From DATJPD01 sp036394195 (GTDB lineage Bacteria; Pseudomonadota; Alphaproteobacteria; CACIAM-22H2), in the NCBI GenBank assembly GCA_036394195.1, contig DASWFO010000191.1, forward strand, positions 1 through 24,958: 24,958 bases of DNA, read 5' to 3'. A program made the translations under genes and the position numbers. This document shows positions 1 through 6,465 of this stretch, one piece after another. A model generated the notes under the pieces. The model was not told the DNA's origin and made no database searches. It saw only the letters and a list, made by a program, of their open reading frames with translations. Positions within the stretch are counted from its first letter, which is position 1. Every line of letters starts with the position of its first letter.

Positions 1-452
1 CCCGCCGCATCGTCAAGGACTACCCGCAAGTCCGCGTCATCGTGTTGTCGATGCACACCAACGAAAGCTATGTGCTGCAGGCATTGCGCGCCGGTGCCTC
101 GGGCTATGTGCTGAAAGGCTCGCCGCCGAACGAGCTCGAGCTGGCCATCGCCTCGGTCGCCCGCGGCGAGATTTTCCTCAGCCCGGCGATCTCGAAGCAC
201 GTCATCGATGCGTATCTCAACCGCACCGAAGTCAAGACCAGCTCGCTCGAGCAGCTGACGCCCCGTCAGCGCGAGATCCTTCAGCTCATCGCCGAAGGCA
301 AATCGAGCAAGGAGATCGCGCAGCTTCTCGATGCCAGCGTGAAGACCATCGAATCGCACCGCGCCAGCCTGATGGAGCGGCTCGACATCCACGACCTCGC
401 GGGGCTGGTGCGCTACGCGATTCGTCACGGGCTCGTCTCGCCCGAGGAATAA
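1..452 (+). CDS. NarL/LuxR-family response regulator, 5' end outside window
   Basis: This is the C-terminal part of a two-component response regulator; the reading frame is open from base 3. The visible part begins late in the receiver domain: the VIVLSMH strand carries the conserved Ser/Thr-type residue and GYVLKGS carries the conserved Lys. The phosphorylated Asp lies upstream of the window. A GerE/LuxR helix-turn-helix follows (LTPRQREILQLIAEGKSSKEI, then VKTIESHRASLMERL), so the protein is expected to bind DNA when phosphorylated. The stop is TAA. No histidine kinase is adjacent on the visible side; the kinase at 14961-16901 is far away, and there is no reason to pair them. Family assignment is secure, target genes unknown. 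Confidence 0.93.
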   Translation, partial: RRIVKDYPQVRVIVLSMHTNESYVLQALRAGASGYVLKGSPPNELELAIASVARGEIFLSPAISKHVIDAYLNRTEVKTSSLEQLTPRQREILQLIAEGKSSKEIAQLLDASVKTIESHRASLMERLDIHDLAGLVRYAIRHGLVSPEE

Positions 453-771
453 TCCACAGGGTCGTTCGCCTGAGGTTGTGCGACGCGCCGGGCGGTGCGG
501 CCGCCCTGGCGTCAGCAAAATCGTTAACGCGACTTGTGCAAAACGCGCAAAACGGGAGTATTTGGGCCCGTTCTAGGTGAATCCCAATACCGCACTCCGG
601 AATCGCCCCGATATTCCGGCCTCCCCCCAGGCTCTAATTTGTCCGCGGTTGATCACGACCGCATCCGGTCGAGGCTCGTAACATTTCGTTGTGCTGTCGG
701 TGGCGCCGAGCTGCGCAAGCAGCGGCCCGGTTCAACAGCGGCGGAATGCGTCCGGACAATCGGGGGATTTT
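453..771. other. 319-bp intergenic region upstream of otsA
   Basis: No convincing gene is seen here. Near its left end a GC hairpin (GGGCGG at 490-495, CCGCCC at 501-506, 5-base loop) lies about 40 bases after the response-regulator stop. It has no T-run, so it is at best a weak terminator. Further right is an inverted repeat at 597-619, listed separately. I looked for a GGAAC...CGTT EcfG promoter for otsA and found none. The last bases hold the GGGGGA ribosome-binding site of otsA. Confidence 0.5.
597..619. promoter_or_regulatory. Inverted repeat CCGGAAT-N9-ATTCCGG upstream of otsA
   Basis: Two perfect 7-base arms (597-603 and 613-619) are separated by 9 bases, about 150 bases upstream of the otsA start. 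The spacing of the arm centres (16 bases, about one and a half helical turns) could suit a dimeric regulator, but a short RNA hairpin is equally possible. No regulator family is recognised. Confidence 0.3.
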
Positions 772-2307
772 ATGGCAGACAGGCTGGTCGTCGTTTCGAA
801 CCGTGTGCCGCTCGCATCGGATGCCGTGCTCGACATCGGCGGTCCGACGGCGGCTGCAGTCGCAGGCGCCGCGGGCGATATGGCCAGCGTGCTGTGGTTC
901 GGCTGGAGCGGCCGTCTGTCCGGCGACAACGCGCTGAAATCCACCACGTCCCGCAGCATCGGCGGAGCCGTGACGTTCGTCGCCGTCGACCTGACCGAAA
1001 GCGAATACGACGGATACCTGAACGGGTTTTCCAGCGGCACGCTGTGGCCGCTGCTGCACGACCTTCCCGACCGTGTGCGGTTTCATGCCGAGGATCTGGC
1101 GGCCTATCGCGCGGTGAACGCGATGTATGTCGATCGCCTCGTGCCGCTCCTCCGCCCCTCGGACCGGATCTGGATCCAGGACTATCACCTGATCCCGATG
1201 GCGGCCCTGCTGCGGCAGGCTGGGATCACCAATCCGATCGGCTTGTTCCTCCACGTCCCCTTTCCCGCGCCGCAGGGGCTGCTTGGCTGGCCGTGGCACA
1301 AGACGCTGGCCAGCGATCTGTCAGCCTACGATCTGGTCGGCTTCCAGACGCGCCACGACGAGCTGAATTTCGAAAAATTCATGCGCAGCGCCTCGACGGG
1401 ATTCGCAACCGGAAGCCGCGCCGCCGGTCCGCGGACGATGCCGGCGACGGGAGCGTTTCCGGTCGGGATCAACACCCGCCTCTACATGGCGGCGGCGTCT
1501 TCCGCCGATGTCGCGGGCCGCGCCGAGCGGCTCGGCCGGTGCCTGCGCGACCGCCAGATCATCATCAGCGTCGATCGCCTCGACTACACCAAGGGTCTGG
1601 TCGAGCGGCTACACGCCTACGAGGCGCTGCTGACCGAATTCCACGAGCACCGCTGCACCTCGGCCATGATCCAGGTCACGGCGCCGTCGCGCACCCTCGT
1701 CCCCGGCTATCTCGAATTGCGCATGGAACAGCAGGCGGTCGTCGAGCGGATCAACGGTCGGTTCATGACCTATGGCTGGATGCCGGTGCTCGACATCTAC
1801 TCGAAGCTGCCGAGGCGCTCGGTGGCGGCACTCTATCGTCTGGCCCGTGCGGCCCTGGCGACGCCGCTGCGCGACGGCGTCAACCTCGCCGCCAAGGAAT
1901 ATGTCGCCGCCCAGAACCCGCGCGATCCAGGCGCGTTGATCCTGTCGCGCTTTGCCGGAGCCGCGGAACTGCTCACCGAGGCGCTGCTGGTCGAGCCGCG
2001 CGACCAAGGGCAGATGACGGCCGCCCTGCGCGCCGCCCTCGGCATGCCCTTCGATGAGCGGCAGGATCGCTGGCGCCGGATGATCGTGAAGCTCCTGCAT
2101 CACGACGCGGTGCAGTGGCATCATGCCTATCTTGCGGCCTTGGATCGCGCCCACAAGGCGGCGGCCCCGGTTGCCGGCCTCTGGATGGTCCCGGAGCCGC
2201 AGCGCACCCGTCCCGTCCGGGCCTTGTTGAAACGGGTCGTCGGCGCACCACGCACGTCCGCCGCCCGCCTGCCGCGCACATCGTCGCTTCGCACCGGCCT
2301 CGCGTGA
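772..2307 (+). CDS. otsA: Alpha,alpha-trehalose-phosphate synthase (GT20)
   Basis: This cytoplasmic enzyme transfers glucose from UDP-glucose to glucose-6-phosphate, giving trehalose-6-phosphate for the osmo- and desiccation-protectant trehalose. The 511-residue product shows the whole GT20 motif series: VVVSNRVP (Arg11), WFGWSG 42-47, WIQDYHL 134-140, FLHVPFP 159-165, VDRLDYTKGL with Arg269 and Lys274, and LRDGVNLAAKEYVA with Asp368 and Glu376. The last four line up with E. coli OtsA Arg262, Lys267, Asp361 and Glu369 at a constant offset of 7. A basic tail makes it somewhat longer than the E. coli enzyme (about 474 residues). ATG 772 is chosen because it follows GGGGGA and begins the conserved MADRLVVVSNR; an upstream in-frame codon at 691 adds residues unlike the family. 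No trehalose-phosphatase gene (otsB) lies nearby. Confidence 0.95.
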   Translation: MADRLVVVSNRVPLASDAVLDIGGPTAAAVAGAAGDMASVLWFGWSGRLSGDNALKSTTSRSIGGAVTFVAVDLTESEYDGYLNGFSSGTLWPLLHDLPDRVRFHAEDLAAYRAVNAMYVDRLVPLLRPSDRIWIQDYHLIPMAALLRQAGITNPIGLFLHVPFPAPQGLLGWPWHKTLASDLSAYDLVGFQTRHDELNFEKFMRSASTGFATGSRAAGPRTMPATGAFPVGINTRLYMAAASSADVAGRAERLGRCLRDRQIIISVDRLDYTKGLVERLHAYEALLTEFHEHRCTSAMIQVTAPSRTLVPGYLELRMEQQAVVERINGRFMTYGWMPVLDIYSKLPRRSVAALYRLARAALATPLRDGVNLAAKEYVAAQNPRDPGALILSRFAGAAELLTEALLVEPRDQGQMTAALRAALGMPFDERQDRWRRMIVKLLHHDAVQWHHAYLAALDRAHKAAAPVAGLWMVPEPQRTRPVRALLKRVVGAPRTSAARLPRTSSLRTGLA

Positions 2308-2321
2308 CCAAGGGCGCGCCG

Positions 2322-2696
2322 ATGCAACGTTCCACAGTTCCCGTCGGATTGATCGATCCCGAAGCCGTGGCCATCCGCGCCCTCGGCTTCCTGGCCGGCC
2401 AGCGGGTCGAGCTCGAGCGTTTCCTCGCGGCGTCCGGCTTGTCGCACGCCGATTTTCGCCGCGATCCGATCGACACTGCGCATCTGGCAACGATGCTCGA
2501 CTTTCTGATTGCGAACGGCTCGCTGCTGCTGGAATTCTCGCGCGCGATGGACGTGACACCGGCGACGGTTTACGAGGCGCGCCGCCTGCTCAGCCACGCG
2601 ACCAACGCGCAAGTCCGGCCACCTCATTTGAAATATTTCGACCACTCGCCGGCACGACCTTCACAGCCACAAACGCGCCCCGGAGATCAAACATGA
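2322..2696 (+). CDS. DUF3572 family protein
   Basis: A 124-residue protein matching the alphaproteobacterial DUF3572 family by eye: an ALGFLAGQ...LERFLAASGL stretch, then an ATMLDFLIANGSLLLEF helix and a terminal helix with EARRLL. The family is small, all-helical and of unknown function. ATG 2322 has AAGGG about 7 bases upstream. An in-frame GTG at 2304 overlaps the otsA stop (GTGA) and is a possible alternative that adds six residues. Its stop overlaps the start of the next small ORF (ATGA), so the two are probably translationally coupled and lie in the otsA transcription unit. The C-terminal 35 or so residues are rich in Pro, Arg and Gln and look disordered. Confidence 0.8.
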   Translation: MQRSTVPVGLIDPEAVAIRALGFLAGQRVELERFLAASGLSHADFRRDPIDTAHLATMLDFLIANGSLLLEFSRAMDVTPATVYEARRLLSHATNAQVRPPHLKYFDHSPARPSQPQTRPGDQT

Positions 2697-2872
2697 TGAC
2701 GTTGGACACCATGTTGGACGACCGCACGAAGCCGGCCCCGGCCGCCAAGCCGATCGGCGTCGAACAGCTCTTCGATCCGGTGATCCGCGCGATCATGGCC
2801 TGCGAGGGCGTCGGTCGCGAGAAGACGATTGCAATCGTCCTCTCGGCGGTTGAATCGGCATTTCCGCGTTGA
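2693..2872 (+). CDS. Small hypothetical protein (59 aa) coupled to DUF3572 gene
   Basis: A 59-residue ORF whose ATG (2693) overlaps the TGA of the DUF3572 gene in an ATGA arrangement, typical of translational coupling. The N-terminal third is variable-looking (Asp, Thr, Pro, Ala). The C-terminal part, from IGVEQLFDPVIRAIMACEG to IAIVLSAVESAFP, could form two amphipathic helices. There is no signal peptide or recognised domain. It carries one Cys (in MACEG). The coupling, the family-neutral codon use and its place at the end of the otsA-DUF3572 unit support it being real; function unknown. Confidence 0.55.
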   Translation: MMTLDTMLDDRTKPAPAAKPIGVEQLFDPVIRAIMACEGVGREKTIAIVLSAVESAFPR

Positions 2873-2904
2873 TCGATCCATAAAATAGGACCGAATCACA
2901 AAAG

Positions 2905-2929
2905 GGAACGTCTCGGTCATTTTTTCGTT
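2905..2929 (+). promoter_or_regulatory. Candidate EcfG (general stress response) promoter
   Basis: GGAAC (2905-2909) and CGTT (2926-2929) are separated by exactly 16 bases. This matches the established alphaproteobacterial sigma-EcfG consensus GGAAC-N16/17-CGTT. It lies 38 bases upstream of the ATG of the SleB-type hydrolase and in the correct orientation, which would give a leader of about 30 bases containing that gene's AGGAGA site. Confidence 0.7.
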
Positions 2930-2967
2930 TTGGAGAGGGGCATGGATCTAGCCAGGAGACAACAGCC

Positions 2968-3495
2968 ATGGCTAAACCCACGCAGCGACAGCGTCGATTT
3001 GTAAACGCAAGAACAAATACAAAGAAAAAATTGAGCCTGATGATCTTCGGTGCGGCCAGCGCTGCGTGCCTCGGCATGTCGGCGGAGGCCGCCCCGCGCA
3101 TCGACCACATTTCCGGCAGCGACCTCCTCTGCCTGGCGCTCAACGTCTATCACGAAGCGCGCAATCAATCGTGGGAGGGCCAGATGGCCGTCGCGCACGT
3201 GACGTTGAACCGGCTCGACATGAAGCGGTTTCCCACCGTGTGCGATGTCGTGTTCCGCGACGGCTATTTCTCCTGGACCAAGGACCAGCAGAAGGTGAAC
3301 AAGTGGCCGACGGACAAGGCCGCTTGGGAGACGGCGCAGCGCGCCGCGCGCACCGCGCTGGTGGATCCGGCGGCTGACCCGGTCAAGGGCAGCACCTATT
3401 TCCACGCCGCGTCGATGACGCCGGATTGGGCCCCTGGGATGGTGCGGGTCGCCCAGATCGGCGATCACGTCTTTTATCGCATCCGCGCGCAATAA
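2968..3495 (+). CDS. Exported SleB-type cell wall hydrolase (Hydrolase_2)
   Basis: A 175-residue protein with a basic N-terminus, a hydrophobic segment at about 22-41 ending in SAEA-AP (signal peptide or anchor), and a Hydrolase_2/SleB domain. The domain shows CLALNVYHEARNQSWEGQMAV, with Glu63 of YHEAR as the likely catalytic acid, then VTLNRL, a conserved SWT, an AARTAL helix, and a C-terminal strand with DHVFYRI. Relatives are peptidoglycan lytic transglycosylases or amidases; in alphaproteobacteria they belong to envelope maintenance, not spore germination. ATG 2968 has AGGAGA 8 bases upstream. The gene appears to have its own EcfG-type promoter at 2905-2929, suggesting induction by general stress. 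Confidence 0.88.
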   Translation: MAKPTQRQRRFVNARTNTKKKLSLMIFGAASAACLGMSAEAAPRIDHISGSDLLCLALNVYHEARNQSWEGQMAVAHVTLNRLDMKRFPTVCDVVFRDGYFSWTKDQQKVNKWPTDKAAWETAQRAARTALVDPAADPVKGSTYFHAASMTPDWAPGMVRVAQIGDHVFYRIRAQ

Positions 3496-3591
3496 GCGCG
3501 GCCCGCCGCCGGCACGAGCCGGCCGGCGCGGCGCTCGCGAACCGGCGAGGCCGCGCCTGTATATTTGAAGAATGTGTGTTATCTGGGGGTC

Positions 3592-4401
3592 ATGGCTGAC
3601 CCCCAAGCGCCGTCCGCGATTCCGGCCATCGCCTTCACCGACATCTGGAAGCGGTTCACGCGCTCCGATGGCCGCCCGCTGGACGTTCTGCAGGCGATCG
3701 GCTTCGAGGTTCCGGCGGGCGAGATCGTCGCGATCGTCGGGCCATCGGGCTCCGGCAAGAGCACGCTCCTCAACATCGCCGCCGGCCTGCTCGCACCCGA
3801 TCGCGGCCGCGCCGCCGTCATGGGCGAGCCGACCGACGGCGCCGTCGCCTGGCACCGTGTCGGCTACATGTTCCAGGACGACAGGCTTCTGCCGTGGCGC
3901 ACCGCCTGCAAGAACGTGGCATTGGCGCTGGAGGCGCGTCCGGTGGCCGCGGCCGAGCGTCGCCGTCGCGCGGTCGAGGCGTTGCGCCTCGTCGAGCTCG
4001 CGGAGTTCCTCGACGCGTTTCCGCATCAGCTCTCGGGCGGCATGCGCAGCCGGGTGGCCCTGGCCCGCAGCCTGGTTGGCGAGCCGGATATCCTGCTGAT
4101 GGACGAGCCGTTCTCGCGGCTGGACGCGCAGACCCGCAGCGTGATGCACCGCGAGCTGCTGCGAATCCAGGGATTGCGGCGCATGTCGATCCTGTTCGTG
4201 ACGCACGACGTGGAAGAGGCGGTGATCCTCGCCGACCGCATTGTGGTGCTCCGGCCGCGACCCGGCCGGCTGCGCGCGCAGCTGCAGGTCGATCTGCCGC
4301 ACCCGCGGATTGGCACGGACGCTGCAACGGCGCTGGTCGCACAATTGCGCGGGCTGCTGGCCGAGGGGGATTCAGCCGACGGCCTCAAGGAGGCATCATG
4401 A
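3592..4401 (+). CDS. ABC transporter ATP-binding protein (SsuB/TauB type)
   Basis: Cytoplasmic ATPase of a binding-protein-dependent importer, about 269 residues from ATG 3592. It shows Walker A GPSGSGKST, a Q-loop in MFQDDRLLPWRT, signature LSGGMRSRVALARSL, Walker B ILLMDEPFSRLDAQ and H-loop LFVTHDVEEAV. The DRLLPW sequence after the Q-loop is typical of the nitrate/sulfonate/taurine class. The start is uncertain: in-frame TTG 3565 and GTG 3574 lie upstream, and the G-run before ATG 3592 sits very close. The stop overlaps the next start (ATGA), and the next gene's AAGGAGG site lies inside this gene's last codons. Confidence 0.93.
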   Translation: MADPQAPSAIPAIAFTDIWKRFTRSDGRPLDVLQAIGFEVPAGEIVAIVGPSGSGKSTLLNIAAGLLAPDRGRAAVMGEPTDGAVAWHRVGYMFQDDRLLPWRTACKNVALALEARPVAAAERRRRAVEALRLVELAEFLDAFPHQLSGGMRSRVALARSLVGEPDILLMDEPFSRLDAQTRSVMHRELLRIQGLRRMSILFVTHDVEEAVILADRIVVLRPRPGRLRAQLQVDLPHPRIGTDAATALVAQLRGLLAEGDSADGLKEAS

Positions 4402-5384
4402 AGATCCGAGCATGGCCGGCGGCCATCGTCCTGACGGCGGCCCTGGTGGTCGCCCGACCAGCCGCAGCCCAGGAGAAGATCAAGGTCGGATACTGGACGA
4501 GCGGCTTCAGCGTCGGCTTCGGGGCCGTGCTCGAAGCCGGGAAGTTTCTCGATCAGGCGGGGCTTGCCCCCGAGTATGTCCGTTTCGGCGACGTGAACGG
4601 GCCGACCAAGGCGCTGCTCACCCAGTCGATCGACGTCGCCTTCGCCGCCGCAACCACCGGCGCCTTCGCTCTCGCCATCCAAGGGGTTCCGGTCGAGCTG
4701 GTGCTGGCGACGCAGATCGGCGAGGCGACTTTTGTCGCCAAGGAGGGCTCACCGCTCGCCACGCTGTCTGACCTCAAAGGCAAGAAGCTCGGCATGTCGC
4801 CGGCGGGCAGCGCCATGTACGGCGTCGTGGCTGCGCTGCTCGAGCGTAATCACGGACTCAAGACATCCGACTACACGGCGGTGCCCGGCAACGAGGGCCA
4901 GCTCGTCCGTTTCCTGGAACAGGGCGACATCGACGCCGCCTCGCTGCGCGCGGTGACGATCGCATCGGTGCCCGATCTCAAGCTGCGCCGGCTCGCCACG
5001 GTGCCGGATGAGTGGAAGGCGATGACCAGGTCGGACGCCGTGCCGATCATCGGCGTCAGCGTCGTGCACACGGATTACACGCGGCAGCATCCCGACGCCG
5101 TGGTGAAGTTCGTGCGCGCGATGATCGCCGCGACGGAATTCGGCGCCCGCGAGACGGCGCAGGCCTCGGAGATGCTCAGCCGTGCCGCCAATCTCGATGC
5201 CCGCGATGCCACGACCTACGCGCAGCTGTGGAACCAGATCTATATGGCGCGCATGGCGCCCGAGGACGTCCAGACTTTCAAGACCATGGCGCAGATCTTC
5301 AAAGCGACCGGCGTGCTCGAAAGCAGCGTGCCGGATAGCCTGTTCGTAACCACCCCTTACGAACGGGCCGTGCAGCGAAAGTGA
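4398..5384 (+). CDS. ABC transporter substrate-binding protein (TauA/SsuA/NMT1-like)
   Basis: Periplasmic binding protein of 328 residues. The signal peptide is about residues 1-23 (MKIRAW... ending VARPAAA-QEK). The mature part starts with KIKVGYWTSGFSVGFGAVLEAGKFL, the usual opening of this family, and continues with DVNGPTKALLTQSIDVAFAA and a second lobe beginning near SDLKGKKLGMSPAGSAMYG. There is no lipobox. ATG 4398 is fixed by an AAGGAGG site and the ATGA overlap with the ATPase gene. The ligand is not predictable; nitrate, sulfonate, taurine, pyrimidine and aromatic-acid importers all use this fold, and no catabolic gene is fused to this unit. Confidence 0.9.
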   Translation: MKIRAWPAAIVLTAALVVARPAAAQEKIKVGYWTSGFSVGFGAVLEAGKFLDQAGLAPEYVRFGDVNGPTKALLTQSIDVAFAAATTGAFALAIQGVPVELVLATQIGEATFVAKEGSPLATLSDLKGKKLGMSPAGSAMYGVVAALLERNHGLKTSDYTAVPGNEGQLVRFLEQGDIDAASLRAVTIASVPDLKLRRLATVPDEWKAMTRSDAVPIIGVSVVHTDYTRQHPDAVVKFVRAMIAATEFGARETAQASEMLSRAANLDARDATTYAQLWNQIYMARMAPEDVQTFKTMAQIFKATGVLESSVPDSLFVTTPYERAVQRK

Positions 5385-6163
5385 CCGCGGGCGGCACACA
5401 ATCGGCGGCGTCGACGGTCGTTCTCCAGCGCCTGGCGCTGGCGCTGCTGATTCTCGCCGTCTGGTGGCTGGCTTCGCTCCGCGCGCCGGCGTACATCGTC
5501 CCGGGACCGGAGCGCGTCTTCATGCGCATGGTCCAGCTGAGCGTCACTGGCGACCTCCCGGCCAATCTCCTGACGACGTTCGGGCGTGTCATCGCGGGCT
5601 TTGCGCTGGCCGTGGTCGTCGGCGTGCCGAGCGGACTTCTGCTCGGCTCGAACCGGGCGGTTGGCGGCTTCTTCGAGCCGATTCTGCCGGTGATGAACAC
5701 CGTGTCGTCGGCGATCTGGGCGATCTTCGCGCTGGTGTGGTTCGGCCTGACGCCGATGACGCCGATCTTCGTGGTGCTGATGACGGCGCTGCCGCTGATC
5801 GTCACCAATGTCTGGCAGGGCACGCAGGCTGTGAACGCCGACTTCATCGAGCTGGCGCGCGCACTCCGGCTGTCGCGAGTCCAGACGCTGTGGAATATCT
5901 ATGTCCCGTCGATCCTGCCGTACTTCTTTTCCGGCGCCCGCCTGGCCTTCGGCTTCGGCTGGCGGGTCAGCCTGGTGGCCGAGACCATCGGCTCGTCGAG
6001 CGGTGTCGGCTATCGCCTGCGCCAGGCGGCCGACCTCATCCAGACCGACCAGGTCTTCGCCTGGACACTCAGCCAGATCGCGATGATGATCCTGATCGAA
6101 GGTGGATTCCTTCGTCCGCTCGAGCGCCAGCTGTTCCGCTGGCGGCGCGACGTCCGCAGCTAA
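5381..6163 (+). CDS. ABC transporter permease (BPD_transp_1)
   Basis: Inner-membrane permease of 260 residues with about six hydrophobic segments, starting at LALALLILAVWWLASL. The cytoplasmic EAA loop that contacts the ATPase is visible as ELARALRLSRVQTLWNIYVPS followed by GARLAFGFGWRVSLVAE. It starts at GTG 5381, which overlaps the stop of the binding-protein gene (GTGA), so all three subunits are translationally coupled and the importer is complete. It ends 7 bases before the convergent mazE-like gene, so no terminator fits between them. Confidence 0.93.
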   Translation: MTAGGTQSAASTVVLQRLALALLILAVWWLASLRAPAYIVPGPERVFMRMVQLSVTGDLPANLLTTFGRVIAGFALAVVVGVPSGLLLGSNRAVGGFFEPILPVMNTVSSAIWAIFALVWFGLTPMTPIFVVLMTALPLIVTNVWQGTQAVNADFIELARALRLSRVQTLWNIYVPSILPYFFSGARLAFGFGWRVSLVAETIGSSSGVGYRLRQAADLIQTDQVFAWTLSQIAMMILIEGGFLRPLERQLFRWRRDVRS

Positions 6164-6170
6164 CGCGAAA

Positions 6171-6368
6171 TCATCGCTCGGGCGTCATCCGGTCCAGGAG
6201 CTCCTCGACCGAGATGCGCCGCTTCGAGCGCGTGAGGATGATGCTCCCGTTCTTCACCGCAACATCCACCTGCGAGCCGTCCATCAGGCCGATCTGCGCC
6301 GCCACCTCGCTGGGCAGATCGATGCCGAAGCCGTCGGCCGATTTCGCGACTTTTACCCGGACAGCCAT
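6171..6368 (-). CDS. AbrB/MazE-type antitoxin-like protein, orphan
   Basis: A 65-residue swapped-hairpin AbrB/MazE-type DNA-binding protein: VKVAKSADGFGIDLPSEVAAQIGL, then GSQVDVAVKNGSIILTRSKR, and a C-terminal helix ISVEELLDRMTPE like the toxin-binding tail of MazE proteins. ATG at 6368 is preferred because a GGGGGAG site lies 6 bases upstream; the longer in-frame start (6392) is poorer. In a MazEF pair the toxin normally follows the antitoxin, but here only 7 bases separate the stop from the convergent permease gene, so no toxin is present. It could be a solitary regulator or a toxin-antitoxin remnant. Confidence 0.78.
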   Translation of the reverse strand: MAVRVKVAKSADGFGIDLPSEVAAQIGLMDGSQVDVAVKNGSIILTRSKRRISVEELLDRMTPER

Positions 6369-6465
6369 GTTTGCTCCCCCGATTCTACGCACCCCAAATG
6401 TGAAAATAATTTAGGGGGCAGAAAACCTGTCAGGCTGAGACTTTTTTGGGACAGAGTTTGGCTTA

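Noticed and set aside
1..452. Pairing this response regulator with the histidine kinase at 14961-16901
   Set aside because: They are 14.5 kb apart on opposite strands; nothing in the sequence links them.
534..2057. A 507-codon plus-strand frame overlapping otsA
   Set aside because: Out of frame with otsA, Arg-rich and low in hydrophobic residues; otsA carries all GT20 motifs.
3496..3560. GC-rich nested inverted repeats after the SleB-type gene
   Set aside because: GCCGGC-ACGA-GCCGGC can fold, but there is no T-run and such stems are common by chance in this composition, so I did not call a terminator.
6425..6460. CTGAGA followed by a T-run, recalling a TPP riboswitch
   Set aside because: The remaining conserved TPP elements are missing, and it lies downstream of the acyl-CoA ligase gene, not before a thiamine gene.
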